Shown here piece by piece: positions 9,642 through 21,566 of a DNA stretch of 64,000 nucleotides (the stretch's first letter is position 1; each line of letters begins with the position of its first letter). Source of the stretch: Edaphochlamys debaryana. Taxonomy: Eukaryota > Chlorophyta > Chlorophyceae > Chlamydomonadales. Made by a program: the position numbers and the translations under genes. Location: NCBI GenBank assembly GCA_016858145.1, contig JAEHOE010000027.1, forward strand, positions 434,001 through 498,000, read 5' to 3'. The notes beneath the pieces are model-generated. The model made no database searches and was not told the DNA's origin. It saw nothing but the letters and a program-made list of their open reading frames with translations.

Positions 9642-11945
9642 TCAAAACAGCTCTCCCCTAATCAGTGTAAGGCCCGAATCGCCGCATTGCGCCCACCGCA
9701 CCGTCCAGGGCCCGCCGCAGTCGGGTACGGCAGAGTGTAGCACGACCTCGTCCAGTCCGGCAGCGTCCTCGAATACGGCACCGCGCGCCCGCAGCAGACT
9801 GGTGATGCGGAAGCCCTGCGCAATGTCCGTATTACTAAGCACCTTGCTGTACCCCGGCTGGCCGTGCGGCAGCCGCCCCGGCAGCTTGGGCGGCGGCGGC
9901 GGCGGGCTGGCGGCCGCCGGCGGTGCTGACGGCGGCCGGGGCGGGAGGGCGGCGGAGGGCTCGGAGCGCTGACGCTTGGCCGCTGGGCTGAGGCCGCCCG
10001 AGACCGACGCCGTGGGGGCAAGGGATACGGCGCCACCGGACCGTTGGCTTTTTGCCTGCTCAACTTCTGGGGAGAGAGCGGCGGGCCGGCCCTGGGGGCC
10101 CCGGCCCGCTGACCCCTGCTTGCCAGAAGCCTCCTTCTTCTTCCGCTTGCGTGACCCCTCCTCGCTGCCGCCTGCGCCTCCGCCGTCGCCACTCGCCGCC
10201 GCCGCGGCGGCCACGTCAGCAGAGCCTCCGCCGCCGCCGCCGCGCTGCATGGCGCCTCCGCCGCCACCCCCCGTGCCCGTGCTCGCCTGCGCATCGCCTC
10301 CGCGTCCGCCGTGCCCGTGCACGTGCCCGTGCCCCTGCCCGTGCACCGCCGCGGCGCCCGTACTACACATGGCAGAAACGTCCCCGGAGCTCCGCGCCTC
10401 CGCCTCCGCCTCGGCATCCGCACCCGTGCCCGCCTCCGCCGGGCCCTGCCCAGCGCCGAGGCGTGGGCCGCTGCTGCCCACCTGAGCCGAGGCCTCAGGG
10501 CTGAGGAACTGGCCCCGCGTCTGACCCCCCGCCGACGCGCCGGCGGCGCCGCTCGATCCCGCCGGGCCCGGCGCCGCCGCCGGGGTGCCGTCAGCGGCAG
10601 CAGCCTGGCCCGCCGCCGCCGCCCCTGCCGCCGCCCCGCGCCGTTGCTCGGCCCGCTGGAGGCCGTACCGCCCGTCTCTGAGCCAAAACCACAGGAAACC
10701 GGCCTGATCCGTGCCTTCGTACTGCAGCTTGAGGTCCGAAAGGCATGCCGACTGGCCAAATACGAGCTTTAGCTCCCATTCGCCCGGACCCAGCGGCGTT
10801 GCGGTCTTGCTGCGCCTCAGAACCGCGGGCCAGTCCTGGTAGTTGGCCGTTTCGGTTGGGTTAACGCCCGGCGGCAGTACGTGTACGGACATCCGTAGCG
10901 ACGGCGGCGCGGCGGCCTGCAGCTTGAACAGGATCGGCCCCACGTGGGCCGCGTCGGTTGGTACGACAGCCCTCTTCGGTTGCCGTACGGCAGCGGCGTT
11001 AGTAATGATCAGGATGCCGCGCTCGACGTCCTTGGCGGTGGCGCGGACGAGCATGTTGAAGGGGGGGAAGGCGGTGGGCGTGGGGGTGGGCGTGGGGGCG
11101 GGGCAGGAGGTGGGCGTGGGGGCGGTGGGTGCGTCGGGGGGCAGCGGCGGGCGGGGGGGCACGGCGAGGGGTGGCGGACGCCGGCCAGACCCCTGGCCCG
11201 GGCCCGGGCCTGGCCCGGCGCTGGGGCCAGGCCCGGCGTCATCACCACGTGTCCCCACAGCCGCGCCCTCTGCCGCAGCCCCTGCCGAGGCGGTGGTTGC
11301 AGGTGGGACAGAGGTCTCCGAAGCCGCTGCGAGCCCCTGCGCTGCCGCCGCTCGGGCCGCCGCCTCCGGCGCCGACGCCGCCGCCACCTTCACAGGCCCT
11401 GCCGCCGCCCCCGCCCTCGCCTCCACCCCCGATGCCCCCGCCCCAGCCTCCGCGCGTGCCTCCAATCCGGCTCCAGGGGTCGGCATGGGTGGCTCCGGCT
11501 TAGGCGGCTCCAGCTTTGGAGGCTCCGGCTTCGGCGGTTCCGAGCTAAAAGCCTCCAAATTGGGAGGCTCCGCGTTCGGCAGCACTGGACCCTGTGGCAG
11601 CGGCGGCTTCGCCTCCGAGCCTGCCGGCCGAGGCTCCCCGGGCCCAGGTGCCGCACCGCTGCCAGCGCCCGTCCCCGCCCCGCCATCCGCTGTTTGCGGC
11701 TGCGCTGCTGGCGCCGGCGCAGGGCAGGTTGCGGAGGGGGAGGAGGAGGTTGCTGGTAGGTCGAGCTGAGGTGGTGACGCGACCCCCGGCGAGGCAACCG
11801 ACGGAGAAGCGGCGGTAGGGGGCGCGGGGGGTGCGCTTGGGGAGCCATCCCCACCGCCCGCGGCAGCAGGCGCAGGCGCCCTGAACAGGGGCTTCTTCTT
11901 CTTCAGTAAGTTGCGAGCCGGCATCCTGGCCCCTGTGTCCGTCAT
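9642..11945 (-). CDS. Unknown Ala/Pro-rich protein, possibly 5' half of the SET gene
   Basis: Open frame of 767 residues from an ATG at 11945, encoding MTDTGARMPARNLLKKKKP. An alternative start at 12075 would encode nine residues and splice over an 86-nt intron to position 11966 in frame. The first 300 residues are low complexity with Lys/Pro-Glu-Pro repeats. One compact region (residues about 330-460, including GPGEWELKLVFGQSACLSDL and GFLWFWLRDGRYGL) looks folded, as does the C-terminal region with LSNTDIAQGFRITSLLRARG. The middle is Gly/Ala/His-rich with Lys/Arg clusters, consistent with a nuclear protein. I do not recognise a family. The frame ends in TGA at 9642, but a GTGCGG donor at 9701 could instead join in phase 0 to the SET-gene exon at 9501, skipping the last 19 codons. 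In that case the two would be one protein of about 2,266 residues. Confidence 0.55.
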   Translation of the reverse strand: MTDTGARMPARNLLKKKKPLFRAPAPAAAGGGDGSPSAPPAPPTAASPSVASPGVASPPQLDLPATSSSPSATCPAPAPAAQPQTADGGAGTGAGSGAAPGPGEPRPAGSEAKPPLPQGPVLPNAEPPNLEAFSSEPPKPEPPKLEPPKPEPPMPTPGAGLEARAEAGAGASGVEARAGAAAGPVKVAAASAPEAAARAAAAQGLAAASETSVPPATTASAGAAAEGAAVGTRGDDAGPGPSAGPGPGPGQGSGRRPPPLAVPPRPPLPPDAPTAPTPTSCPAPTPTPTPTAFPPFNMLVRATAKDVERGILIITNAAAVRQPKRAVVPTDAAHVGPILFKLQAAAPPSLRMSVHVLPPGVNPTETANYQDWPAVLRRSKTATPLGPGEWELKLVFGQSACLSDLKLQYEGTDQAGFLWFWLRDGRYGLQRAEQRRGAAAGAAAAGQAAAADGTPAAAPGPAGSSGAAGASAGGQTRGQFLSPEASAQVGSSGPRLGAGQGPAEAGTGADAEAEAEARSSGDVSAMCSTGAAAVHGQGHGHVHGHGGRGGDAQASTGTGGGGGGAMQRGGGGGGSADVAAAAAASGDGGGAGGSEEGSRKRKKKEASGKQGSAGRGPQGRPAALSPEVEQAKSQRSGGAVSLAPTASVSGGLSPAAKRQRSEPSAALPPRPPSAPPAAASPPPPPPKLPGRLPHGQPGYSKVLSNTDIAQGFRITSLLRARGAVFEDAAGLDEVVLHSAVPDCGGPWTVRWAQCGDSGLTLIRGELF

Positions 11946-12075
11946 GATCAGAGGTTGGACGCACTTTGAGCGGGTTGCGAGGCACGGCGTGCGCGCATGG
12001 CGCGACCTCGGTGCAGGATGGCCGAAGTCTGAGGCCAAGCCCGCCTACCTGCCGCTCCGCCTGGTCCAGTCTCAT

Positions 12076-13784
12076 CCTTCAAAGGAGCGTTGTCGCCCTG
12101 AGATGCCATTTCCGCGAGAGCGCCCTTCGGCAGCTCAACGACAAGCCCTCGGGCGCTTTCTACGCATCATGCTAAATGCGAAACTTGAAGCCATGCTGTA
12201 GGCTTCAACGAGCTCCACAGCTCGTGGGGTAAGAGCCGGCCACTGCGCGGGGTGCACCGCTCGTCAGCGGCGCTGTGTGCGTGTCTCAGTCTACTGAAGT
12301 GTTTGTCCATGCCTCGTTCTCGCGGTGGGCCCTGATCGGCGATCGTGGCTGCTGGCGAGCATGAGGCCTGCGCGAAGCGTGCGGTGCTTCCCCGCCCCAC
12401 TCCCCGCAGCCCCACCCTCATCTTTACGAGGCCAGTGAACGCTTCCTTGCCTCTTCCGCCCGTGCAAGATTGGGAAGGCGCACCATCGCCCCGTAGCAGA
12501 TCGCTGGCTTGGGTGGAGACGCAGCACGTCAGCAGTCCGGTAATCAAATTGCTCCTTACACTCATGAAGCGGTCTTGCGGCCGTTGCACTTGCCTGCCCC
12601 TGCGCCCTGCCCCCTGCCCATTGCAAGGGCCGCATCCCCACACTCAATGGATATCCTGAGTCCTGCAGCACACGAGTAACCTGCCCCCGCCATACGCAGA
12701 TGGGCTGGGCCCTCTTGGATTGCCGCCAAGACTCAACCGATGCAGTTATTGCCCGCACCCCTGCCCGCACGTTGATCGCAGCCGCATTTGCAGCCCCGTG
12801 CCCCTCACAACGGCCCACCCGGCCTCGGACGACCACCCGGCCCTCGGCCTTCACGCCCTCCCTGCGCCATGGACACACTACTCAGCAGTGTACCCTCGAT
12901 ACCCCTGCCCCTCCCCTCCTGCACCCCCACCCCGAGCCCCGGCGCCCCACCCTCGGCGCCCCACCAAACCTCAACAACCGGCATGACTGCCGCGAGCCTG
13001 AGCACAGCTCGCGGCTCCGCGCTCCCCCTGCTCCGGAGGCCCCTCTACCATCCGCCTTTCTGCGCTTAGAGCTGCTGCGCGGACGCCAGCAGTTCGTCCG
13101 ATTGCCCCTGAGGCTCATGCCCTGAGGCTCGAGCCCAATGCACGCAGCGCATGTGTCAGCTCACATTGCTCCGAGGCACACCCCGCCGCCTCCTCCCGCC
13201 GTACATGTGGCCCTGCAGGATCCAGGATCCAGCTCCGTAGGGGCCCAGGGGCCAGCTCGCGGCCCGTCACGTGGCCGCTTGCTCGCCAGAGCTCGCCGTC
13301 AAGCGGCCATGTGCTCGGGCACCCCAGCGATGCCGGAGCTCGACCGGGTGCTGCCCGCCCGGTAGCGAACGCCCTCCCGGTAGCGCACAGCGGCATAAGC
13401 CCAGGCCCCATCGCCTGTTGGCGTGACGGCTGCTGAGAGCGCCGCCCCGAGCCCCCAGCCCCGAGCCCCGGGCTCGCTGCTGACCAGCACGAGACGGCTG
13501 CTAAGAGCGCCCTGCTGCCCAGCACCTATCGCATACGGCGCCGACACGCTCGAGCGTCGTCAGTCGTACACATGCTCCTCCGTGCAAATGCGCCTCTCAC
13601 GTCCGCGATCGCCCGCCGCCCGCCCAGCGCTGCTCGAGTGCCGAGTGACGTCCTCGCGCCTCCTGTCATCGCCAGCACATGTCACTCAAAGCCGCTTGAG
13701 CGCTGCCGACAGCTTGTCCGTGCTCGTCCGCGCATGTGCTCCTCCGCACTCGTGCTCCACCTCCGTACACGTGCTCCGTACCGC
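12076..13784. other. Intergenic stretch, probably with aminotransferase 3' UTR
   Basis: No convincing coding sequence is visible; open frames here are short and compositionally biased. A TGTAA on the minus strand at 12556-12560 is the first such signal downstream of the histidinol-phosphate aminotransferase stop, which would imply a 3' UTR of about 1.2 kb. That is long, so the assignment is weak. Confidence 0.4.
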
Positions 13785-16700
13785 TCAGAGCTGCTTGAGC
13801 GCGGCCATGAGCTTGTCGGTGTGCTCGGGCTTGCCCACGGACACCCGGATGTACCCCGACAGCTCCTTCTTGGCGTAGTGCCGCACCATGATGCCGTGCT
13901 GGGAGGCCAGCGCGTCCTTGACGGCCTTGGCGTCGCGACCGCCCGTCACCTGAAGTTGGCGGTTGGCGGTTAGTGGTTGGTGGTTGATGGTAAGCGGTTG
14001 GTGGTTGGTAGGGATGGGGGCGGGGTGCTTCGGGCGCGCGGGGGAGGGCAAGTGTACGAGGTCCCAGGCTTGGACTGCGCTGCCGGACCCGGGTCCACGC
14101 CAGGCCCAGGCCCAGGCCCCTGGGCTCACCTTTGCGAGGATGAAGTTGGCGTGCGAGGGGTAGGGCTCGAGGAAGGGCACCTCCTTGAGCAGGGCGAACA
14201 GGCGCTCGCGCTCCTGCACCAGGGCGTCACGGACCTAGGGGGCGGGAAGGGGAGGGAGGACAGAAAGAGGGGTTGAAAGAAGGGCTGGGCCCGGATGGTC
14301 CGTTACAAGGTTACCGGCACCGTCCCCTCTAACCGACGCCCAGCCCCTTCCGCAGTCCAGCGCACCGACGCGTCCCGAAACAGTCACACGTTCTTCCCCC
14401 CCTGCCCCCCTGCCCCACCGTGTTCAGGTACTCCATGTTGGTCAGCGCCGCGCACGCCGCCACCTCCGCCGCCACCGACACGTTGTACGGCTGCTTGGCG
14501 CGCCACATGTACTCGATCATCTCGAGCGGGAAGGAGCCGTAGCCCACGCGGAGGCCGGCCAGGGCTGCGGGAGGGGGGGGCAGGGGGGGAGAGGGGAGGG
14601 AGGGGTGTGTAACAACTTCCTTCCTTGCCTGTCCTGTCGGTGCAGCCTCTCCACGTTCAAGTCATGCGCGCCCTGTGTACCTCCCGGCCCCGCCCCGCCC
14701 CCCCCCCGCGCCCTGCAAAGTCGGGTTTGGATCGGACAATGTCCTTCCTCCTGTCCTGCACCACCTCCTCCTCGCGTCCCATCCCCGGCCCAACCGCGCT
14801 CCTGCCTAGGTCCGCAGCACCACCGGGTCGGGCCCTACGCAAACACACAACCCTGCCACACGTGCCCCGTGCAAAAACACACGCCCGTTCGCCCGCCCGT
14901 CCCCGCCCGCCCCACCCGCGCTCTTGCTAAAGGTCCGCAGCACCACCAGGTTGTTGTACCGCGCCACCCAGTCGAGGCGGGAGGCCTCCGAGGAGAACTC
15001 AATGTACGCCTCGTCCAGGACCACCAGCACGGGCAGGGCCAGGATGGCCAGGAGGTCGGCCTGTCAGGGAGGGGGGTAGACGGGAGAGGCAGACAAAGGT
15101 GACAGGGGGGGGTTAGAGGGTCCCCCCAGTGGCCAGACCCTCCGCACACATGGTGCATGGCTCCGTCCACACAGGGACAGGGACAGGGACATCCAAATCG
15201 CCCCGGCCCAGACCATCCCGCATTCCGGACCCTGCCCCCCCACTGGAGGCCGCCCCCACCTCGGCGATCATGGAGCCGTCCGGGTTGTTGGGGGAGGTCA
15301 GGAACACCACCTTGGGCTGGTGCTCCGCCACCGCCTTCCTGAAGGGTGGCGGAAGGCGGGGTGCAGGGGCGAGGGGTGGTGTTTCAGTGCTGCCCCGCCC
15401 GTCCACATCGACCTGGCCTTGCCCTGCCCTGCCCTGCACCCCTTGCACCACGCCCGCCTCGTCCCTCCTACACTCCACCGCCCCAACAACCCCGACCCCA
15501 AACCACCCCAACCGCCAACCGCCAACCACCCTAGCCGCCAACCCACTTGATGCCCTCCACGTCGATCTTGAAGCCCTCCAGGCGCGGCACCGTCACCACA
15601 CGTGCGTCGTTGACGTCAGCGTCAAAGCAGTACATCGTAAAGGTGGGCGGGGAGTCCACGATCTTGTCGCCCGGCTCCAGGACGCAGCGCATGAGCAGAT
15701 CGATAAGCTCGTCGGCACCGCAGCCGACCTGACAGGGGGGGAGGAGAGGGATGGGGGGGCAGAGGTAAGGGGTGGGTGGAGAAAGGGGGTGCGGGACGAG
15801 GCAGCACATGAGCACGTGGAGTGCGCCCTGGTCACGCACGGGTGGTAACGGCGTAGTGTGGGCACTCAATGAGCCCGTGAGTGGGCGGGACCTGGGCCCC
15901 GCATGCCAGCCGCAAAGCCCGAATTCCATCTCGGTCCACACGAGCCGGTCTCTTCGCCGCCATCCTCTCCAGCAGTGCCCCTCGGCCCTCGCTCGCCGGC
16001 CTTCCGCCCGCACCAGTCGGCCACGTCAGACCTTTCCATCACAACCCCAAGCCCAGCAGGCCCCCGGACTCCCTGCGTCCGAGTCCGCGGCATTGTCAGT
16101 GCCCCCGCCCCGCTAAAACCCCACCCCGCGTTGCCAAAAGCCCTGGCACTTGGCGCTCCAATAAGCGTCGTAGCGGGCGCCTTTTGAGTGACTTTTGGGC
16201 GAGCCTGCCCCCTACGGTATCCCGCCCTCCCGCGTTGCCTCAAGCCCTGGCGCTCAGCAGCCCCCCTCTCCCTGCGCAACAGCCTTTGCGTAGCAGGGAC
16301 TGCGGAGAGGCTGAGAGGGGACGACACGGGTTGTGGAGGCAACGTGGACCCCAGTGTGCACCTCATACCCCGGTCCTGCCCTATGCGCTTCCCGCTGCCT
16401 GCAACAGCCCTGCCTTCCCCCACCCGGGCCGCCTCTCCCGAGCGTTGTTTAAACCCGCACGCACCGAGCCCTGCACGTTCGCGGGCACCCCTCCCGTGGA
16501 TGTGTGGCCCCGGGATGTCCACCCAAGGCCCAGGGCCCAGGTTGGTTACCCCGCACGCTTTGGGCACCGCTGATCGGCTTCCTTCCCCGACTACTTTGAG
16601 AAACGACTAGGGCCCGCGCGCGGTCGATTTGGCGCAGAACACCGGCGGCGGTCATCACCGACCCTGGCCAGACAGGTACTCAATTTTACCCGCCATCAAC

Positions 16701-17203
16701 TCGCTTACGCAGCCTGAGTTGCATGTAAGCGATTAACGAGCTAGGCGCGCCCGCGCCGTCGCCCCAGCCCCACAGCCCAGCCGCTCGCCCGCTCCCACCA
16801 GCAGGTGCTCCACAGGAATGTTGTGCATCTTTGCGAGCGCTTGCCGCAGCGCGCGCGTCTCCGGGTCCGGGTAGATGTGCGGGAAGCTCATGGTCCCGAG
16901 CGCCTGGCGCACTTCCGGGGGCGGCCCATATGGGTTCTCGTTCGCGTCCAGCTTAATGATGTCCTCCGGCTTCCTCCCATAGCGCGTGGACAGCACCTCA
17001 AACGGCTCGATAGGCGTGTAGGGCGCGAGCTTCAGCATGTGCTTGCGCAGGAACTGCTTGGAGCTAGTCACAGCCGGAGCAGAGGTGGAGGGCTCCATAG
17101 TCGCCGTGGCCCTAGGGGCGACGGCCAGGGCTCGCCCGCGAGCTAGGCTAGCGGTGGCGGGGCGAACGCCGCTGGTGGAGGGCGATGGAAGCGTGGAGCG
17201 CAT
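13785..17203 (-). CDS. HISN6: Histidinol-phosphate aminotransferase, plastid
   Basis: Pyridoxal-phosphate enzyme that transaminates imidazole-acetol phosphate with glutamate to give L-histidinol phosphate in histidine biosynthesis; expected in the chloroplast. Exons on the minus strand: 17203-16799, 15728-15547, 15338-15260, 15060-14916, 14564-14419, 14234-14130, 13949-13785. All phases close, giving 408 residues, the usual length for plant enzymes. Residues 1 to about 40 are Ser/Arg/Ala-rich, like a transit peptide. Family landmarks: [39 protein letters not shown] (Asp about 238 and Tyr about 241 contact the cofactor), RTFSKS (Lys about 268 should form the Schiff base), LAGLRVGYG and SGYIRVSVG (substrate carboxylate Arg). 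Intron 4 contains a decayed copy of the end of exon 4. Introns 2 and 6 carry GTTGG or CCAAC tracts. It is divergent from the gene at 17476. Confidence 0.95.
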
Positions 17204-17475
17204 GGTCGGGTGTCAAGAGGCGCGAGGCCTAGCGTGGTGTGGTCTAAGCGGCTGTGTGCCGCTGGTATAAGGGCAAGCTTGTATGGACGGGCCGAGTATG
17301 AGGGCTGGGAGGGCGCGGCGTGTCGCGTGCTGTACGACCAGCCGTACCACACGGCCCAATTTGGCGCGCAGCAGACTCGCGACTCCCGCTCCTCGCGAGC
17401 GCAACCGTGCACACCAAGCGCGGATACCAGCACGCTCGATAACCTCTAAATAGAACAGATCGCGTGGCGCTTGCA
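17204..17475. promoter_or_regulatory. Shared divergent promoter region
   Basis: A 272-bp gap separates the two start codons of the aminotransferase (minus) and the unknown gene at 17476 (plus), so it must hold both 5' UTRs and promoters. An AT-rich element, CTCTAAATAGAA, lies about 25 bp before the plus-strand ATG and is too close to be its TATA box. No specific factor site was identified. Confidence 0.6.
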
Positions 17476-19899
17476 ATGAAGCAGCCCAAGCGCCAAGCGC
17501 AGGGGCGGGGCGCGGTCGCGGCCGCGGCGCCCAGCGCGCTCCCTGCGCCCTCGGAGGCGCACCAGCCCTCAGGTGCGCGAAGCCTTTGAGCGGCTCGGCG
17601 TGTTGAGCTGCGCGGCTCCAGCGAGCAGCCGCAGGCAAGCGCGCCGACACGCAGTTGGCGCGCGCGCGCTAGTTCGTGAGGGGCTCGGCGAGGCTCCGCG
17701 CTGTCTTCTCAGCAGGCGTATCTGGCTGCGGGGCTGTTTGAAGGCTTGGCCTCGGCTTCGCTCGGAAATATAACACTTCCTCCCCTCCCGTGAACTCCCC
17801 CCAGAGGCCCCGCCCACCCCAGCAGAGCGAGCAGCCGCCACCCCCGAGCCGGCGGGGACCGCACCGGCGGCGGGGGCGGCGGGGGCAGACCCCACCGCCG
17901 CCCCTGCTGGCGGCGGCGCCGGCGGCGCTGACGTCAGGGGCATGCCGGCGCCTTCTCCCCCGCTGGACGAGCTGACTAAGGCCCGCTTCCAGCTGTACAC
18001 GGGTGCAGGTGGGCGCGCGGAGGTGGGGGAGGTTGGGCAGGGGCTGCAGTTGGGAGGGGGGGGGGGCAGACGGGGAATCGGGGATGTGTGGACAAGGCTG
18101 CCAGTCCAGCCATCTCCCCATGTAGGGAAGAGGTTGCTGGCGAGGACGTCCGACCAGCCCCCGCTCGGCCCACCCCTTCCACTCCTTCCACCCGGTTGAC
18201 CCCCCACCCCCACCCCCAGGCGCTTGAAGCCCCCCCCTTACCTCCCTCCGCTGCCCTTGCCCTCAATCCCCTCACCCTCCCCTTCCACCCCTACCCCCTC
18301 CATCTCCCCCTTCCCCCTTCCCCAGGCGAGCCGCTGCCCCCAGTCAGCCGCGCGCAGCTGAGGGCCGCCTCCGCCCTCCTGGACGCAGCGGCCGCACAGG
18401 CGCCCGCGCCCGCTCCCCCGCCCCCGCCCCCGCCCGCGCCCCTGCCCGCGACCCCGGCCGCTGCCGCGCCGGCAGCTGACGCGGGTGCAGGCGGAGGCGG
18501 CGGAGGCGGTGGCGGAGGCGGCGGCGGGGGTGGTGGCGACGGCGGTGGCGGGGATGGCGGGGTCGCGGAGGGCAGCGAGGGTGGAGAGGGTGTGGAGGAG
18601 GAGGGCTGGGACCCAATGGACATGTCCCAGCGCCCGCCGGCCTCCCAGCGGCCGGGCTCGGGTCGGTACGGGTCCCGCGCGGGCCCGGGCCGGGCCCAGC
18701 CGGGCCCGGGGTCCTTGCAGGACGGGCCCGGCACGCAGCCCATGGCGCTCAGTCAGTCGCAGGGATCCCAGGAGCTCATGGACTTCTCGCAGCGGCCCGC
18801 GTCCCAGCAGGTGCGGTTGGCTCATGTCGTACACTCGTACGCCTGATCTAGTCATCCTCTCGTACGCCTCTTGGCGCCGCTCAGTACGGATGTGCACGTC
18901 TTCGTTGACCTCTGATCCCCCTCCCCCGCAGCCACCCCAGTGGACCGGCTCGCCTCCCAGCCTCCGGCACTGGGCCGTTCCCGCCGCCGGGGCCTCGGCC
19001 GGGGCCGGGGCCGGGGTCGGGGCGGCGGGAGATGCAGGTGCTCCACCCACTGACGCCGCCAGCGCTGAGGCCGGGGCAGCTGGGGCCAAGCAGACGGCGG
19101 CGACGGACCCCGAGCCAGGTCCGGGAGCGGTCGGGGCGCAGGGGAAGGGACGAGGGGTCGCAGAGGCGGAGGCATTGGCCGTGGCGGCGGCGGCGGCAGC
19201 GGATGATGACTTCCTGGCGTGGCCCGTCCTGAGGTGGGGCCGTGGAGAGTGGGGTTTGAGCACCGGGGTGGGGCCCGAGGTCATGGGTGGGGCGTGGGGG
19301 CCTGGGGGCTGGGTGCCCCTCTCCGCGCGCTCCCTCCTGTCAACCCCGGGTGACGGTCCCGCCTTGACGGTCTCGCCTTGCTTGACGGCAATCTGCAGGG
19401 CCATGATGCAGGGCTTCCCTCCTTCTATACTCCCGTCCACAATGTCCATATCCCCTCCACCCCCCCACAAAGGCTCCGCACGCTGGATGGACCCAAGACC
19501 GCCTGTGTGGCCCCTTCCATGGTGGAGCAGGTGGGGGCAGAGGGGGGCAAAGGGGGGAGACAGAGGGGACCGGACATAAGGTAAGGGGAAGCGAGGGGAC
19601 ACGTTGGCCCTGAGGCGTGGCCCCTTTCATGGTGGAGCAGGTGTGCGGGGAAGTACCGTATTCTCCTTACCGCGGAACCTCCGTCACCGAACCTCGGGCC
19701 ACTTGACCGCCCGCACACCCCTCCGACCCCACCGCAGGCGATCCGGGAGTACGGACTGGCCTCGGCCCCGCCCAAGCGCCGCGGGGCGGGCAGCGATGAG
19801 GAGGGGGACGCAGGCGGGGAGGGCGGCATTCAAGGGGCAGAGGACGAGGGGCAGAGGCACGGCCAGGGGCAGGGGGGAGGAGAGGGGGAGGGGGCTTAG
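17476..19899 (+). CDS. Unknown protein with acidic C-terminus
   Basis: Six exons: 17476-17572, 17805-18002, 18326-18810, 18932-19267, 19399-19530, 19738-19899; phases close to give 469 residues. It starts MKQPKRQAQGRG, a basic N-terminus. A short possibly folded piece, PPLDELTKARFQLYTGEPLP, crosses the exon 2/3 junction. Exon 3 has a Gly run and two related motifs, PMDMSQRP and ELMDFSQRP. Exon 4 holds a Trp-containing segment, DDDFLAWPVLRWGRGEWG. The last exon carries IREYGLASAPPKRRG, a possible nuclear localisation signal, and an acidic Glu/Gly-rich tail. I recognise no family. The exon 4 end is the least certain junction: 19233 is an alternative donor, in a different phase. Intron 5 contains a second copy of the exon 5 end with its donor (19616-19643), so a tandem alternative 5' splice site is possible. 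Confidence 0.7.
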
Positions 19900-21566
19900 G
19901 GGCACGCCTGAGGCGGCAGGAGGCAGGGGAGGAGGGGCAGGAGGTACGGAGGAGATAGGAGAGGCGGCCGCTCTCGCTCGCAGGCCGCGGGGACACTGGC
20001 TGGGGCGGGTACGCCGAGGAAGGGGAACGGCTAATGAGGGGGAGGCAAGGATTAATGTGATGTGCGTGGATGTGGCGATGGGCGAAGGGGCTTTAGCCCT
20101 TGTCTTAGGTAGGCAGCGGCGGGCGGGTTGGTGGCAGCGTCCGAGTGGTGATCGTGGACAAAACCACGGTGGGTGGCACTAGCGCCGAAGACGTAACAGT
20201 TTGGACTCCACAGACGACGCCAGAGCCTCATCAGGCGCTGGCCAGCAGGTCCAGTGTCACAGTGGCCAGGGCCGGGTTACGGCCAGGACCTGCAGAGGGG
20301 CCAAGGCCAGGACACGGCCTCCACAGGCCTCATGGTTACATCAAGCCGCCCGCTATCAAGTATCTAACTTGATGGCAAGGCCCCTACCCGGGCTCCAGAC
20401 CAGGGCATGGCTGCCACAAACCCACCTTGAAGCGCGTGCAGGGCGTCTGAGAGAGCTCCACGCCAGTACCGGTGACACGACAGCGTCAGGCCCCGGCACA
20501 CGCGGCCGCATGCAGTACGCTGCAAAGCACCAGCTAGCGGGGCACGGGCTGGGAGGGCTGCACGTTCAGTGGCCCGCTGGCCGAGCCGTTGCGACGTGGC
20601 GAGCCTCACCAGGCCGCATCCTCGCATGGGTAGGGGCACACAGCAAGCGAGAGGGGTCAGAGCAGGAGGGGGAGGGAGGGGGCGAGGTGGAGCGGGAGGG
20701 AGAGGGTCAGAGCAGGAGGGCGAGGTGGAGCTAGGGAAAGACCGGGCAGGAGGCGGTCGGCTCAAAACGGGCCGACCGGCGTACCGCACTGAGCGCTCCG
20801 TTCTTTTGACCTTTCTTTCACTGTGTTCAACACACGAAGCTGGTCACGTCATTATAAGCAGAAGGAAGAAACTCGCTGCTCCGACCCCCTCCGACCCCAC
20901 ACACGCCAGCACGCCTAGCCCCCCCCCCCAGGCCCCCGAGAGCTCAGGTTGCAGCGTTACCGTGATGACGTGGCATACTGGACTGGGTCAATTAAGGGGA
21001 GAAGTTGGTGTCTAACAGGAACCTGGTCGCTGTAGCGGTTTCCGCGGGCCCGCGCGACAACGACCGACGGCCGGGTTCGGCCCAGTGTGAGGTCCAGACT
21101 GCGAGTTTTTGGCCCCCGCCTTCAATGCTCGCAATTAGTTCGTGTGTTTGTTCAATAGACAACACAGAAGTGTCGGATAAACGGCTCGGCCTAACCGTTC
21201 CGAACGCAACCCCAACGCAAAACAGGTAAAACGGTCCCGCCGTACAGCGACCCGGCATTTAAGGCGCACTCCATCACAGCGCTCCTCAAACGCTACTAAG
21301 TCCGACCGCTCCCCGCGCCCATCCCCCGTGGTCAATTCTCTGCCGCCTGGTTTCGCATCCCATCGGCACCGGTGAGCAACCTGTGCCCACGCAGCGCGTG
21401 TGGACGCTGCTGCAGACGCCGGGACTTATTGCTAAGCGAAGTGGCCCGCCGGGGCGACGCAATGTATGCAACAACGCGTGCCATCCATCGAGCAATCGCT
21501 CGCTCGACCCAGCCATCCACCGCGACTGACCTCGCGCTACCCTGCCTTGCAGGCTGACATTCAGGA
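19900..21566. other. Intergenic stretch with 3' UTR and upstream region of the EGF gene
   Basis: No coding exon could be supported. The stretch begins with Gly/Glu-codon-like purine-rich sequence that continues the 3' end of the preceding gene. It includes an imperfect purine-rich duplication near 20655-20735. GC content falls towards 21000-21560, the probable promoter of the EGF-repeat gene. No TGTAA was found on the plus strand here, so the upstream gene's polyadenylation site is unassigned. Confidence 0.5.

Noticed and set aside
12167..12878. Overlapping minus-strand frames between the unknown gene and the aminotransferase
   Set aside because: There is no domain, no agreement with splice sites, and average base composition. 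The stretch is better explained as 3' UTR or spacer.
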